Below are positions 23,273-34,934 of a DNA stretch of 64,000 nucleotides, one piece after another. Origin of the DNA: Tetrapyrgos nigripes (Eukaryota > Basidiomycota > Agaricomycetes > Agaricales > Campanellaceae); contig JAACJM010000015.1 of assembly GCA_013368315.1 (NCBI GenBank), positions 310,001-374,000 of the forward strand. The letters run 5' to 3'. The notes beneath the pieces are model-generated. The model was not told the origin of the DNA. It worked only from the letters and a program-made list of their open reading frames with translations, and searched no databases. Every line of letters starts with the position of its first letter. The stretch's first letter is position 1. Made by a program: the position numbers and the translations under genes.

Positions 23273-26200
23273 CTATCCAACTAGAAGTAATCCGAATCGA
23301 GATGATGGCTTCGCTATATCGAAGGGAACTTTGTATTCCTGATCTACAGGCGGCGTGCCAAGTTGGAGAAGAGTTACAAACTTTTCACCGCTGGAAGAGG
23401 TAGGGATCGCAGGAGGTGGGACCGGCGGTGAAGTTGATGGTGAAGGTAAAGATGGAGTTGGAGAGACGAGTAGACTCGCTAGAAGTAACTGATACCTCGA
23501 GAGACATTCTGAGGATGCCTTGCTCAGCTCAGCTTCTGTTGGCAAGCTATTGGACTCCTATCAAAACGAAGTGATCAGTCAGATCAAGAAGAGGTACAAG
23601 GGGGCAGGACCATAGCAACCTTCTCTCGGATTTGCATTGCTTTGTCATCTAGCGAACTCAAAGGCTCGGATGTACAGGAATTGGCGAGTGTCTTCAAGAA
23701 AGCCAAATCATAGAGTGTTTGAAGCTCATTGGAAAAGCTGACATCGCTCATCAAGCGGCGAATGAACAGGAGTAGAGTCTGCTGGACGAGCTCGACCTGT
23801 TCTGACAGTGTTCGCGATATTCCCAGACCTTGAACGGTTTCCGCCAGAGAGAGCAGTGATTGTAGGAGGTGAGTTGAAGGAGAACCTGCGAGCTGAGATG
23901 AGTGATGAGGTAAAAATACATGTTGGTTTATACACACAGGGGCTTGTATTTGAGGAAACGGCTTTGGGTGTGTTTTTGTGACGACCGATGATTGTTGATA
24001 CACTGAACTCTCTCCAGCGATTCAAAATAGAATCATACTGGATTCGTGCGTTTTGCTGGAATTCTGGCAAGGAGATTAAGACCAAGAAATTCAACGAAAT
24101 CGTGGCATACTCACCCTTGACTGCAGATTCCTGACAGGAAATGTCTGTCAAGAAATTTGAAGAACCGAGTAACTTCTCGATTATATGCCCCGTAAAGATA
24201 AGAGCGTCTATGTCAGAGTCTAGAAATCATCAATTGAGCCACCGATCAACGTGTGCAGAATTTCTCCAACCTGTACTGTCCGAAATGCCCTCTGCGGCAG
24301 ATTTGAGGTCTGTCAGCACTTCAGAACAAAAGTTGGTCTGCCTCCGGACGATAAGCTTCCTTCAGCTCGTCAATTAGTGATCTGTGTGATAAAAGTCAGA
24401 CTATAAATGCGCTGAAGAGGCTAGAGACTTACAGCGTAGTGTCATCCTTCCCTGTGAGCACTTGAAAAAGGTCTTGCCTCAAAACTTTGGCACACTGTTC
24501 CAATGTCTTGAGAACACCATCCAAAAGAGTGGTATGACCAAGTAGTTGTCGGCGTAAAGAAGATCTATATTTCTGGAACGATGCATCCAGAGAACCGGTG
24601 CTGGTGGGAGAAGATGTAGGTAACGGAGGTGCGCTAAACAAGAATTCTATGGGGAAGGATTCTATGCTTCTCATTAGACCAACGTTGAGGTACCAGAAGA
24701 TTCCGACATACCTATTCGTGCGCCTTCTGTCTTGAATGAAGATATCGCAGAAGTCAGTTGGCTACGGAAGGAACTTTCTGCTTCGGTCAGGGTCGACTTC
24801 CATATATTGAGTATACGTCTCCGACAGGCGTCGTCAATGACGGTCTTCAAGCGACGGGCCTCCCCTTCCTCCAGCCCCTCAAAGGCATCTATCCAGCTTC
24901 TGACGGAAGCCCTCATAATCCACAGAGTTTTCACGCTATGAATATCGGTTAGCCACGTATCAAAACTAGTCTTGAGTCTTTGGAATGCTTTTTGGAACCA
25001 CTCGTCCAAGTCCTTATGCAGGCTGCCTTTGGGTAAAGACGATGACGATGAACTGGAGTCAACGTAGGGTTTGTAAGACCTCAGACTCGCTGGAAGCAAT
25101 TGAAACTGTGTTGAGGACGGCAGTCCCGTCAGGATAGACTGGGTGCTAAGTTGGAGTTCTGTTGGTAGTGACTCGTTTTGGGAATCATCGGACTGGATGG
25201 ACTCTAACGCTGCCTTGATCATGGAAGGTCTAGAATCTTTGTCCTGGTACACTTCTCGAGCAACCTTTACGGTGCGAGAGACAGCGTCTAGCGATGCCAG
25301 TACAAGATCTTTGACTTGACGGACGGTTTTTCGAGATTGAGATGGACTAGTCGGTGATGCGCTTGGTATATGACCATTGCTTCGTGAAGCGGAAAGGGGA
25401 ATACCAATTTTGTCGGCACCAAGCATGATTTGTAGAGATTTCCATCTTTGGCCGAGGAATACTGTCAGGGTTTCTCCCAGCGGTCGAGAATCCAATAGAT
25501 GAAGGGTTAGGAGGGTTGCGCAGGTATCCTATGGAAGTATGTCATTTCATGGCCAGTCGTTCCAAGAAAGATGAACCCTTACGACTGAAGAAGTGGTATA
25601 TTTGCGAAGAGACAGTGTGGCCTTGTGAACGATTTGAGAACGAAATTGGGCAACTGCATCCCATTGCCGCTGAACAAGTGGAAATTGTTCCTACATAGCA
25701 AGTGAGCTTCGAGTTCATTCCCTTCAAACTTGTCAGACACACCAAAACGTCAATTCCATAACTATTCCAAGCCTCTTCATCCTGCTCATCTTCGTGTACC
25801 AATGCTCGGTGAACAACACGCGACAAAAGAAACAGCCAAGCAGCGGTGTAGTAGTTCTTCTTCTCCAGAAGCCTCCATAGATGTTCCGGCGTATCGAGTA
25901 ACAGTTTCAAGTGCGCAGCGAGAATCTGCAACATATGTAGATGCGCATCTAAAAAGGTTTCAGAATATCAGCCTCTACTCAACGCCAGATATGAATGCTC
26001 GGACTCACCTTCGCTATGTGCTCGTGTATGGGCGCGTTTCGGTGGAGATGGTTCCGCCTCTGACAAAATAGTCTCTTTGGCGTCCTTCAGTATTTCAATG
26101 ACCCGTTTGGAGGATTCAGCAATGCTTATGATAGAAGCTGAGGATTGCAAAAGGTCTCGATATCGCTCTCTGTACTTGAAATTCACATTCTGACCAGCAC

Positions 26201-26527
26201 ATATATTTGGATGAACAAGTACACGTACCCGACCATCACCCTAAGCTCTTCTTGCTTCGCGTTTGCATCTACACTGTATTTCGCTCGTTCAAGAAAGGCA
26301 CGGAGGATCTAAAGGAAAGGCTTGCACCTAAGACGATGTTGTATCTGCTTTATTTCCGCGATAGTGTGCTTTGAGAAGAGTTCATCGGGATCCATGGTTT
26401 GCGTCAGCGACTTGGCGACCGCAGTGCCCGATTGCGACTGCGGTATTTCTGGAATTGAACCATTTCCGAGAGTCAAGGTTGATATTGAAGAGTTGCTTGC
26501 AGCTCTCAGTGACGGTCTTCGAGACAT
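23273..26527 (-). CDS. COG1: Conserved oligomeric Golgi complex subunit 1, 851 aa
   Basis: Tethering-complex subunit for intra-Golgi retrograde vesicles. Twelve exons: 26527-26328, 26273-26229, 26169-26009, 25948-25743, 25690-25583, 25528-24712, 24646-24433, 24359-24271, 24219-24115, 24063-24004, 23885-23620 and 23557-23273, all phases agreeing. The N-terminus carries the Vps51/COG1 signature: MDPDELFSKHTIAEIK, then GERYRDLLQSSASIISIAES and RVIEILKDAKETI. Next come HLKLLLDTPEHLWRLLEKKN and AAWLFLLSRVVHRAL. The rest is helical. The C-terminal 60 residues are Pro/Ser-rich (SPSTSPPVPPP) and may be species-specific. The start at 26527 precedes a Ser-rich leader. Upstream, TMEM115 is another Golgi gene on the same strand. 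Confidence 0.87.
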
Positions 26528-26691
26528 GTCATAAGGGACGAGGATGAGCTGGAATTTACGTAACGCGTCTGAACTTCTCTCGAGCAAGTTGAAAGTAAAG
26601 AGTAAGGAAAAGTAGAAATCAATTACTGCTGCTATCATAATGTTTTGGAATTGGATACAGAGCACGTATGTAAAATAGAAAGAATTCAAGT

Positions 26692-27980
26692 CTATCGGCC
26701 TTCCACGCTGCTATCACCGTTCTCAGTCTCTCCGGGGTTCTTTTTGGGCGGGGTAGAACTAGCTGAAGGGGATGGAGCAGCAAGCGCTTGGGGTTGGGGT
26801 GGGCTGGAGGATTGAGATGGGGCTGGCGAAGAGGAATTGGCCAATCTTTGATCGAGAGCTTTCAACGCCATGGCACTGCGGATGTGTGTCAGCAAAAATT
26901 CTGATTGGTAGAGATGACGATGCCCACCGTCTCCTTTCGGCCTCTGCGCGAGCACTTCCAGGGACTTGAGTATATCCATTTTCGAGGTCGCCTCCCGCAG
27001 GAATGAGATGTAGACGGTTGGCAGTGTTATATACAAAGTTGCCTGCCGGGCCAAGAACCGGGCTTGGAGAGCAATTAGAACAGGCATTGGGAAGATGACC
27101 GAACCACTCACTGAGTGAAAGGAGGGAACCACGACGTCAAAGCAAACGTTTCGCTTCTATCACCATATGCGTCCATTCCACCAACGGTATCGTGCGTGTT
27201 TTTCTTATAGAACCGAAGGTATATCCAGCTGACGAACCATCCAAACTGGATGATGATCCATGGACACTGGAAGCCTATGAAACACATGACTGTAGACAAG
27301 GTGAGATATGCCATTGGTAAAGTCTAGGGAATTTTCGTCTCAGCAATTTGCTACACTGACGTAGTCATGACACGCACCTTAACGCGAGCCTTGATAAATC
27401 CCATTACTTGCACTTGATGCTCGGGAATGAGCTGCGTAAATGCGACCAGGACTCCAATCTGAAGCGACATTTGACCGTGATATTGCATGCCATATCTTGA
27501 AAAATACGTCAGGATGTAAAAGGAACGGCAACACGCAGTTACATACAAGAACAACTCCTGGCTAGTGGCAATAAACTCCAGCCAATTGAAGCCAAAGGCA
27601 ATAATATTGGAGAAGCCAATGCAAACGACAATGAACTTTAACGTTTCTATGCTCCCCCAAAGTCTCTCCAGATACCTCAGAGAGGGGGGTATAGTGATGA
27701 GAGTAATAATGAGCTGTTTCCAAGCTGCGTGAGTAATGGAAGCTATAGAAAATCACAACCTTACCTCCCAGAAGGTTAGCTCCACAAGAGCGGAGGTCAC
27801 AAATGTCCAAGGATAGAATAAACTAGAGCCTGGAACCAAGGTCAAGTAAGGTGTTGTATACGTTCCATTCCACGAGAGCCAGCCATAAACACCAGAAAGG
27901 ACGACGGTGGAAAGGGTGTAGTAGCGCGTTACAGGCGGTATTGAAGCAATAAAGGTCAAAGGAGATTGGAGGATGGCCAT
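26692..27980 (-). CDS. TMEM115-type rhomboid-like Golgi membrane protein (DUF1751), 343 aa
   Basis: Multi-pass Golgi protein; human TMEM115 is linked to retrograde transport and is a catalytically dead rhomboid relative. Six exons: 27980-27765, 27713-27547, 27495-27378, 27323-27112, 27062-26928 and 26875-26692. Family blocks: PPVTRYYTLSTVVLSGVYGW, FYPWTFVTSALVE, LERLWGSIETLKF, YGMQYHGQMSLQIGVLVAFTQL and PEHQVQ, CPWIIIQFGWFVSWIYLRFY, FALTSWFPPF. No serine protease dyad (GxSG/H) is seen. The tail ends in AEAERRRAMALKALDQRL and a Ser/Pro-rich region. Two splice choices (27546 and 27111) were fixed by continuity of these motifs; the alternative frames give long but non-homologous ORFs. Confidence 0.87.
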
Positions 27981-28032
27981 CGTAGCTGGCGATTTTTCTC
28001 GTTTCCAGCCTACAACGGAGACGGGATGAGCT

Positions 28033-28050
28033 AAACCCTAACCCTAGGGT
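28033..28050. promoter_or_regulatory. Telomere-box motif in the TMEM115/FAM32A promoter
   Basis: AAACCCTAACCCTAGGGT contains the AAACCCTAA telo-box and an overlapping CCCTAGGG palindrome, centred in the 115-bp gap between two divergent start codons. Such boxes bind Tbf1/Reb-like Myb factors in some fungi; the role here is inference. A second CCCTAACCC is at 51276-51284, 90 bp upstream of the glycogenin ATG. Confidence 0.4.
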
Positions 28051-28095
28051 CATCCATTCCGAGAATGGACTTGTGCAACTTGACCTTCAACTTGC

Positions 28096-28647
28096 ATGTC
28101 CGACTACGACGTTCGCCCTGCAGGTTCACTGAAGCTCAAGGGCGCCAATGCTGATGGTGGTGTAGTCAAGAAGTGCGTATCTTTTGTTGTCTAACTGCCT
28201 GACCCAACCTGACATGAAATAGGAAGAAGAAAAAGTCTTCAACCTCAAAGACCAAGGAAGATGTCGAACGAGCCCGTGAACGCGAACGAGTCAAGCAACT
28301 ATTGCTAAAGGATGATAGTGATCAACCTTCCCCTTCTGGAAGCGGGCGCAACTCTCCTGCAGTAGGAAGTAGCTCTGGCAAGACTGAAGCCGAAAGGCGC
28401 TTCGATGAAGTCCAGAAACGTAGAGTGCGTCCAGGTTAGTCTCCGGTAGGTCTTTTCACTAACATCTAGGTCTAGCTTGCCGAAAAGGTTGCGAAATTGG
28501 CTACCAAGACCCATAAAGACCGCGTTAATGAATTCAACTCTCATCTGGAGTCTCTCAGTGAACACCATGATATTCCAAAGGTATCCACGGTTCATTCGCT
28601 CTGTCTGAGAAGGTGTTCAACGTTTGTCTTAGGTTGGGCCTGGATAA
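28096..28647 (+). CDS. FAM32A-like protein (DUF1754), 132 aa
   Basis: Small nuclear protein; human FAM32A is a spliceosomal step-2 factor. Four exons, 28096-28172, 28223-28424, 28476-28580 and 28633-28647. The order of parts is that of the family: MSDYDVRPAGSLKLKG at the N-terminus, a lysine block (KKKKK), a charged middle (EDVERARERERVKQLL), then the conserved C-terminus TEAERRFDEVQKRRLAEK, THKDRVNEFNSHLESLSEHH and DIPKVGPG. In the yeast and human spliceosome the extreme C-terminus reaches the active site. It diverges from TMEM115 with 115 bp between ATGs. Confidence 0.87.
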
Positions 28648-28942
28648 GATTGGCTCGAAGTTTATTGGCACGAAGTCTTCGTCTGGTGGCTCGCGGGTAC
28701 CTCATGTCGACTACCCTTTTCTCTGTCCGCTTGTACTCCTCTGTGGACCATTATCTACCTTGTAACTAGAGTATCCAGGCGCTATTGTAATATATTTGTT
28801 CCACACCATTGTTCGCACACTTGAAATAAAAAACCAATTTTTTCGTATGTCACCAAGGTCAAACGCGGCGTGACATTATTGTGTAACGCGCTTCTCCTTT
28901 TCCTGGAACCCCCATCTTCACCTCCGGCTTTGCCATCCTCTC

Positions 28943-31215
28943 ATGCCACCACCGCAAACCGCCATACCGCGCGGTCATGTCTGTCCGCCATCTACTGCAA
29001 CACACCCTTCTGACCGTTGGGAATCTCTGTTCATATACTCCTTCATCACCAAGTTCACACATCTCCGAAGCAAGGTAGAAGGGCTCTTGACATGTATGGA
29101 GTGAGTGGCTTCATAGGCGCTGGACATCACACTTCATCTTACTGTGCTTTGGAAACGCGTATTGGCAGTTTTGAAAACGCTCTCTTGGACCGGGAACCCA
29201 ATAGCATTGTATGTCGATTTCCCCGTATACCCTTCCATGACTAGGCAGAAAGAGGACGACAACTGCCCTGACGTTTCGGCCTTTCTGGGATTTGCTGGCG
29301 TAGTACCTTTGGATGGCCGATGACTGATTTAGAATCTACAGATAACCGAAATCCTCGTCGCGTTTATCCGTAACTTGCGACCTCAAACGCGTAATTTGAG
29401 GTGAGAACATATGGCAGAAGAGCCTGGCGTGTAACTTACAAGTATTTGCGCACGAATAGCACGGATCAAATTTCCACAACTGTGGCCTTTGTGCTTGGTG
29501 ACTACTTCAAAACCTCGGAAAGAACCATCTTTTGGGACGAAGACTTGAACAGAAACGTGGATCCTTTTCAAGGACTGGAAGGAGGCTTCTTTACTGCCAG
29601 CTGGGATTTCAAGGTGTGTTGTCTCACCTGCTTTAACGAGATTCTCATGTTTATATTCCTTGCCCCTTGCACGCACATTGCAGCTGAAAGTCTTGCGGCA
29701 ACTGGTAGAACTCCAACTCACCCACAATGTTGAAATCAAAGGAAAGATCGATCGCGCGTGGGGAGTATCCCATAATAAGCACAAGAAAAAAGACCCTGCG
29801 AATGCTCCTCCCCAGCCCGACGATACTGACAGTCAAGAATCACTGCAAGTTGTACCAGTTGGGCAAGATTCTACTCGTAAACGTTACTGGGTTGCAGACA
29901 GTGAGTGCCGTTCCTATTTGCGTGTATTTGCCGTGGATATATCCCCTCTGTCAAAATATGTCCTGACCTACCCTATAATGATGACGTATTATTGACCTTG
30001 GCTCTAATTTTCAACTAGATTCCCCTCGTATCTACGTTTCTACCAACCCATGGAAGATTTCCTCCAGCTTCAAGAGTGTCGCATCCACCCGTGAAGAGTA
30101 TATCCATGTCATAGACCAATTAAAGGCATCTGCACCTGACCCGAAAGCGAACAAGAAGAAATCCAAGTCGGAGCAGGCACATGTTGCGTTGATCGAGGCT
30201 CTGGAAGCGAGGATTGAGGCTGTAGATGCAGAACTAGCGGTTAGTATCTAATTCCCTCCTCCTTAGTCGCCGCTTCAGATGCGGCTCAATTCCTTCTGAT
30301 TCATTGTCTATTCTTCCTTCAATGGCTGTGTTTGATGGCTCACTGATATTACCAACAGCGGATACAAAAGGCTCACAAGAAGATAGAACAGAAGAAAATG
30401 CTCATGGCTCAGGCCGAGCTTCGTATTACACGGACGCGGAGGCAGACCAGGAAACCGGATTACGTTTATGATCAGGTATACGACGAGGTCAGTGTTCCAT
30501 CAGTCCGGTTTCGCAGCTGGTAGACTAATTTTGGATTTGTCATTTAATCCAGGACGATGGTGACGAATACAACTATGAGGAAGACAACCACGATGAAGAA
30601 GACTTCTTGGAGGATGAAAATGGAAGGCCTTTGCGTTCGTTGAGGAATACTAGGCCTGCACCTGCAGCAGGACAGCGTCGTTCCACGCGTACCGCGGTCC
30701 TCAATGCAAATGGAAAACGAGAGGCCGAAGACGACCAGTGGAAAGACTGGCGAGGTGAACGTCGATCAACACGGCTTGGTGCTCCCATGGAAATGCAACT
30801 AGATTACGAGCCAGAACCGAAACGGGCGCGCACAGAAGAGAGCACGATGAGTGCAAGCTCTACGGATGGGCCGAGCAGTTCACACGATAGTGGATCATCA
30901 GCACCAAAAGTCAAGGCATCTGGCGCTGCAGCACTGAAAGCGAACGAGGTCGCAGTGGAGCAGGTCGCTGGGAAGAAACGCTCAAAGTTTTGGGTCTACG
31001 CAGTGGAGGGGATGGAGGCGCGTGATCCAGATCCATCAAATGACGATGCCATGGCCGTTGACGAGGAGCTCCCGACAAACGGCAAACTTGAACCATCCAC
31101 ATATCCCGTACCCAATAGCATACACGTGAACGGTGCTACGTCGCATACGTCCCCTCGTACTGCACAACGTGACAAAAGTATGGAAGGAAGCCTGTCGCCG
31201 CTTTCACCTTCTTGA
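28943..31215 (+). CDS. DDT/WHIM-domain chromatin protein, 546 aa
   Basis: Probable chromatin-remodelling accessory protein, judged from WHIM motifs shared with ISWI partners. Eight exons: 28943-29100, 29169-29208, 29342-29400, 29460-29613, 29684-29900, 30019-30239, 30359-30487 and 30553-31215. The N-terminal part resembles a DDT domain (DRWESLFIYSFITKFTHLRS then ITEILVAFIRNLRP). WHIM1-type helices follow (LKVLRQLVELQLTHNVEIKG), then the WHIM2-type motif TRKRYWVADNSPRIYVSTNP and W. A coiled-coil region (ALEARIEAVDAELARIQKAH) leads to a long acidic and then Ser-rich, basic-patched tail (PKRARTEES). The 129-bp seventh exon can also end 13 nt earlier at a GTATAC donor. Which remodeller it serves is not shown by the sequence. 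Confidence 0.75.
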
Positions 31216-31509
31216 ACGATTTCCTGCTTGGCATTTATCTTGTTGGACTTTTTCACATTGCTGCAGTTTTTCACATCACATTCTCACTACTAACGCATCG
31301 TTTTGTCCATCATCCTTTCATTACACAAATCGGCATCCCGTACGAATACCACTGTAAATAATGCAAGCTGCCTGTAGTATTTCTGCGTATACATATTGAT
31401 AAATTTACAATTGGCCGGAAAGGTCGAGACCCAAAAACCGGTACTCCACGTGCAGCTGTCCAGACCAAAAAAGTTGGCCTGTCCGGTTTTTGTTCTGCGA
31501 CCATCCTGG

Positions 31510-34012
31510 ATGCTCGCAAAAACAGGCAGAAATGCCCTCAGAAACCCCCCAGCGAAGATATTTCGCTTTCGCGGTTGTCTTTTAAGCGACCAGAAAGCGC
31601 TTCATCGACCAAGGACGTCAAGAACAGTAGTGACAGCTGCTACTATTCCTGCTTCTGTAGATGACAAGACTCTGGTTCAACTCTTTGATCACCCTCACAC
31701 CTCCACATTTCCCTCATTTTCCCATACCGGTCTTTTTGGCCATCCCTCATTAACGCATCCAAGGGCACTCATTTCACTTACCAATTCGACACTCGCACGC
31801 GCACATTCATTGACGGAACGCATATTACAGGCTCGGAAGTCCAAGGACGAGCTATTCAAAGTTGTCAAGAACCTTGATCGTCTCAGCGACCTCCTCTGCG
31901 GCGTCATTGATCTCTCCGAACTCATCCGAAATGCACATCCTGATAGAGCTTGGGTGGAAGCTGCGAATCACGCATACGAGTCTTTATGCGAGTTCATGAA
32001 TGTGCTAAACACACACGTTGGACTATATGAGGTGCGTGCTGCACTTTTTCTGCTAGAGATGTGTCTAACAAATTTCCTTGACCAGGTTCTGAAAGCTGTT
32101 CTCTCCGACCGCGAAATCCTTGATCGAATAAGTCCAGAAGCACGCGCAACCGCTCTCATCTTTTGGAGGGATTTTGAAAAGTCGGCTATCGACCTGCCGG
32201 ATTACCAACGAGCCAAATTTGTCTCTTTGTCTTCGGACATCCTCGTCCTTGGCCGGAAATTCCTACGAGAGGCAGGAACTCCTCGGCCACCTGCTTCCAT
32301 CAAACCTGCAGAACTCTCGGGATTAAAGGATCAGGGGTTGGGGATCAGACTTCAGCTACAAGCACGGTTCACTCAGCGTGACCTGTTGGTTTATCCAGGT
32401 TCACTTCAGGCGCAGATGATAATGCGCTCTGCCCCTGCTGAAGAACCGCGTCGACGGGTGTACATTGCTTCTCACTCTAGCACTCCGGAACAAATACAAA
32501 CTCTGGAGAGTCTGTTGAAGAAGCGAGCTGAGCTGGCACAGTTGGTGGGAAGTAAAAGTTATGCGCATTTGACTCTGGATGATAAAATGGCAAAGTCTCC
32601 AGGTGAGTTCTGGTCCTACCTTTCGCGGCTATTTAGCTTAAATGGCATGCAATTTCAGAAAACGTCAGTTACTTCCTGGATGCGCTCATGGACCACACAA
32701 GTCCAGCAGCAAGAAGTGCATTACGTGCACTGAGTCAACGCAAACAGAACCATCTCAATACAGAATCATGGCCTGTCATTCAGCAATGGGATCGAGACTT
32801 TTACTGTCCCCCAGAACCTCCCTCCCCTCCAATTCCCCTACCACCTCTGACAATTGGAACCGTTTTCATGGCTCTCTCTCGTCTGTTCCGTCACTTATAC
32901 GGCGTAACACTACGCCCTGTTGCCTCGGCTTCCGGTGAAGTTTGGCATTCAGACGTTCAAAAGCTAGAAGTAGTAGACGAAGACAAGGGCATCATCGGCT
33001 TAATATATGCTGATCTCTTCGCTCGAAGAGGCAAAGCCAGTGGTGCTGCTCATTATACTGTACGCTGTTCAAGAAGAACAGACGACGATGATGTGGCTTC
33101 TGACCTGGCAAGCGACGATCCTCGTTATGCCGAGAAAATACGAGAGTCGGTGGAATTTGAGGCTGTGAAACGACATCGCCTGCCTGGACAGGAAGGGATC
33201 TATCAATTGCCTCTGGTTGTACTGTTGTGCGAGTTTGCTCGCCCCTCAGCCTCTACAGGGGCAACTGTGCTAGACTGGGCAGACGTGAATACCCTTTTCC
33301 ATGAAATGGGACACGCCATGCATTGTAAGTGTATCCTTTACCTTTATTCCCTGATACCTTTTCAATTAACACATTTCTCCCAGCCATGCTCGGTCAGACA
33401 GAATACCAAAACGTATCCGGCACACGCTGTGCAACCGACTTCGTCGAACTACCCTCCATCCTAATGGAACACTTTCTCAACTCCCCCACCGTCCTCTCCC
33501 TTTTCAGCATCGACTCCACCACTTCCCTCTCCCCAGTCGGCAACCACCACGTCGACCCCTGCCACTCCATCGACACCTACCAACAAATCCTCCTCGCCGC
33601 CCTAGACCAAATCTACCACTCCCCCATCGTCCAAGACCCCAACTTTTCCTCAACAGAAGCATACGCCCGACTTCAAAACACCCGAGGTCTCATCCCCTTC
33701 GTTCAGGGTACTTCTTTCCAAACTCAGTTTGGGCACCTATTTGGGTATGGAGCGTCGTATTATTCGTATTTGTTAGATAGAGCGATTGCTTCGAGGGTTT
33801 GGGGGAGCGTGTTTTCGGGGAATCCGTTGGATAGGGAGTTGGGTGAGAGGTATAAGAGTGAGGTGTTGAGGTATGGAGGGGGGAAGGATCCTTGGAAGAT
33901 GGTTTCGGCGTTGTTGGGATCTCCGGAATTGGAGAATGGGGATGCGGAGGCTATGAGGGTTGTTGGGAGGTGGAGGATTGAGGATGAGGTTGGATTACCT
34001 GGGAGACATTAG
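31510..34012 (+). CDS. MIP1: Mitochondrial intermediate peptidase (M3 metallopeptidase), 777 aa
   Basis: Removes octapeptides from precursors in the mitochondrial matrix. In agaricomycetes this gene is the standard flank of the matA homeodomain locus, and here it lies 922 bp from HD1. Four exons: 31510-32031, 32086-32602, 32659-33324 and 33384-34012. The N-terminus is Arg-rich (presequence). The zinc site HEMGH is at about residues 561-565 with the third ligand in FVELPS (Glu590), the normal spacing of 25. Also typical: [55 protein letters not shown] and DRAIASRVW. The first intron (54 nt) is in frame without a stop; it was removed because LYE then joins VLKAVL as in homologues. In the last exon the sense strand changes from very C-rich (to about 33700) to G/T-rich codons. 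Confidence 0.95.
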
Positions 34013-34934
34013 ACTGAGAGGTTTTATGGTTAAAGATGAACGATTATCGTCCATGACCCTGGTATTACTACATAGGTAATAGGTACACTCCACATCCCAA
34101 TCTAATGCTCTCGATATGTCGAGCTGAGCTTAAGCTCCCTTATACTTGCCTTATTACTCTAGTCTGTAGACGAAACGTCGGACAATGTTGTAGCATAGAG
34201 CTTCCGGATTCGAGATACAAAGATTTACATTTTGAGAGACCAACTACATAGATACACGTTTATGCGCTAAGTATACAATTAGATTGTTGGTTTGTAATTA
34301 AGTATAACGAGGACGAGACGATAGCAAATTGGATATGTAGAGCATGCATGAGAAGAGAGGGTATCGTATGTGTAGATGAGAAACTCGGTAGCAATGCTGT
34401 AGCGTGTACCGATGATCCAGATCAGGTGGGTATAAGTTGTTCCAGAGCAAGACGAGAGCATATAGGTAGAGAACACGATGATTGTAGGTAGACCGATCAA
34501 AGCAATTGGGATTGAGAGCATAGTAGTGTGATTGGGATAGCGATGTTGATAGCGAGTAAGGTTGACGGTGAGACATATGGATGAGAGCGACGAGAGCGAT
34601 GCGAGTAAGGAAAGTGCATATTGTTGGGTGAGAAAGAGTGAATATAAGGATAGCGATAAGTAGGTGAGTGATGCATAAAACGGAAAGAGGGAAAAAATAA
34701 GGAAAATGCAAGCATAAGGATACTTTGAACAAAAATGCTGATGACGGAACGAAATGCAAGATTAGGTATTACAAGATCCTTTAGTATCCTGTACGAAAAA
34801 CAGAAGAAAGAGACGTCAGCCAAAGCGAATAAACCAGTAAGAATACAAGGACTCACTGTAAGGAGGCGGGAACTATAGCGATACACGATTTGAGTTGGTG
34901 AAAACGACAAGCATATGGATACAAAGATTACAAT
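34013..34934. other. Gap between MIP and HD1
   Basis: About 920 bp where two genes converge. The minus strand is pyrimidine-rich (plus strand shows GATAAG- and GAGTAAGG-like repeats at 34540-34680), which opens frames of up to 153 codons on that strand; these have biased, low-complexity content and no splice or homology support. The base composition is unlike the coding flanks. I see no second homeodomain gene or remnant here. Confidence 0.5.

Noticed and set aside
34298..34910. Minus-strand ORFs of 137-153 codons between MIP and HD1
   Set aside because: They arise from pyrimidine-rich low-complexity sequence, overlap each other in several frames and have no homology or splice support.
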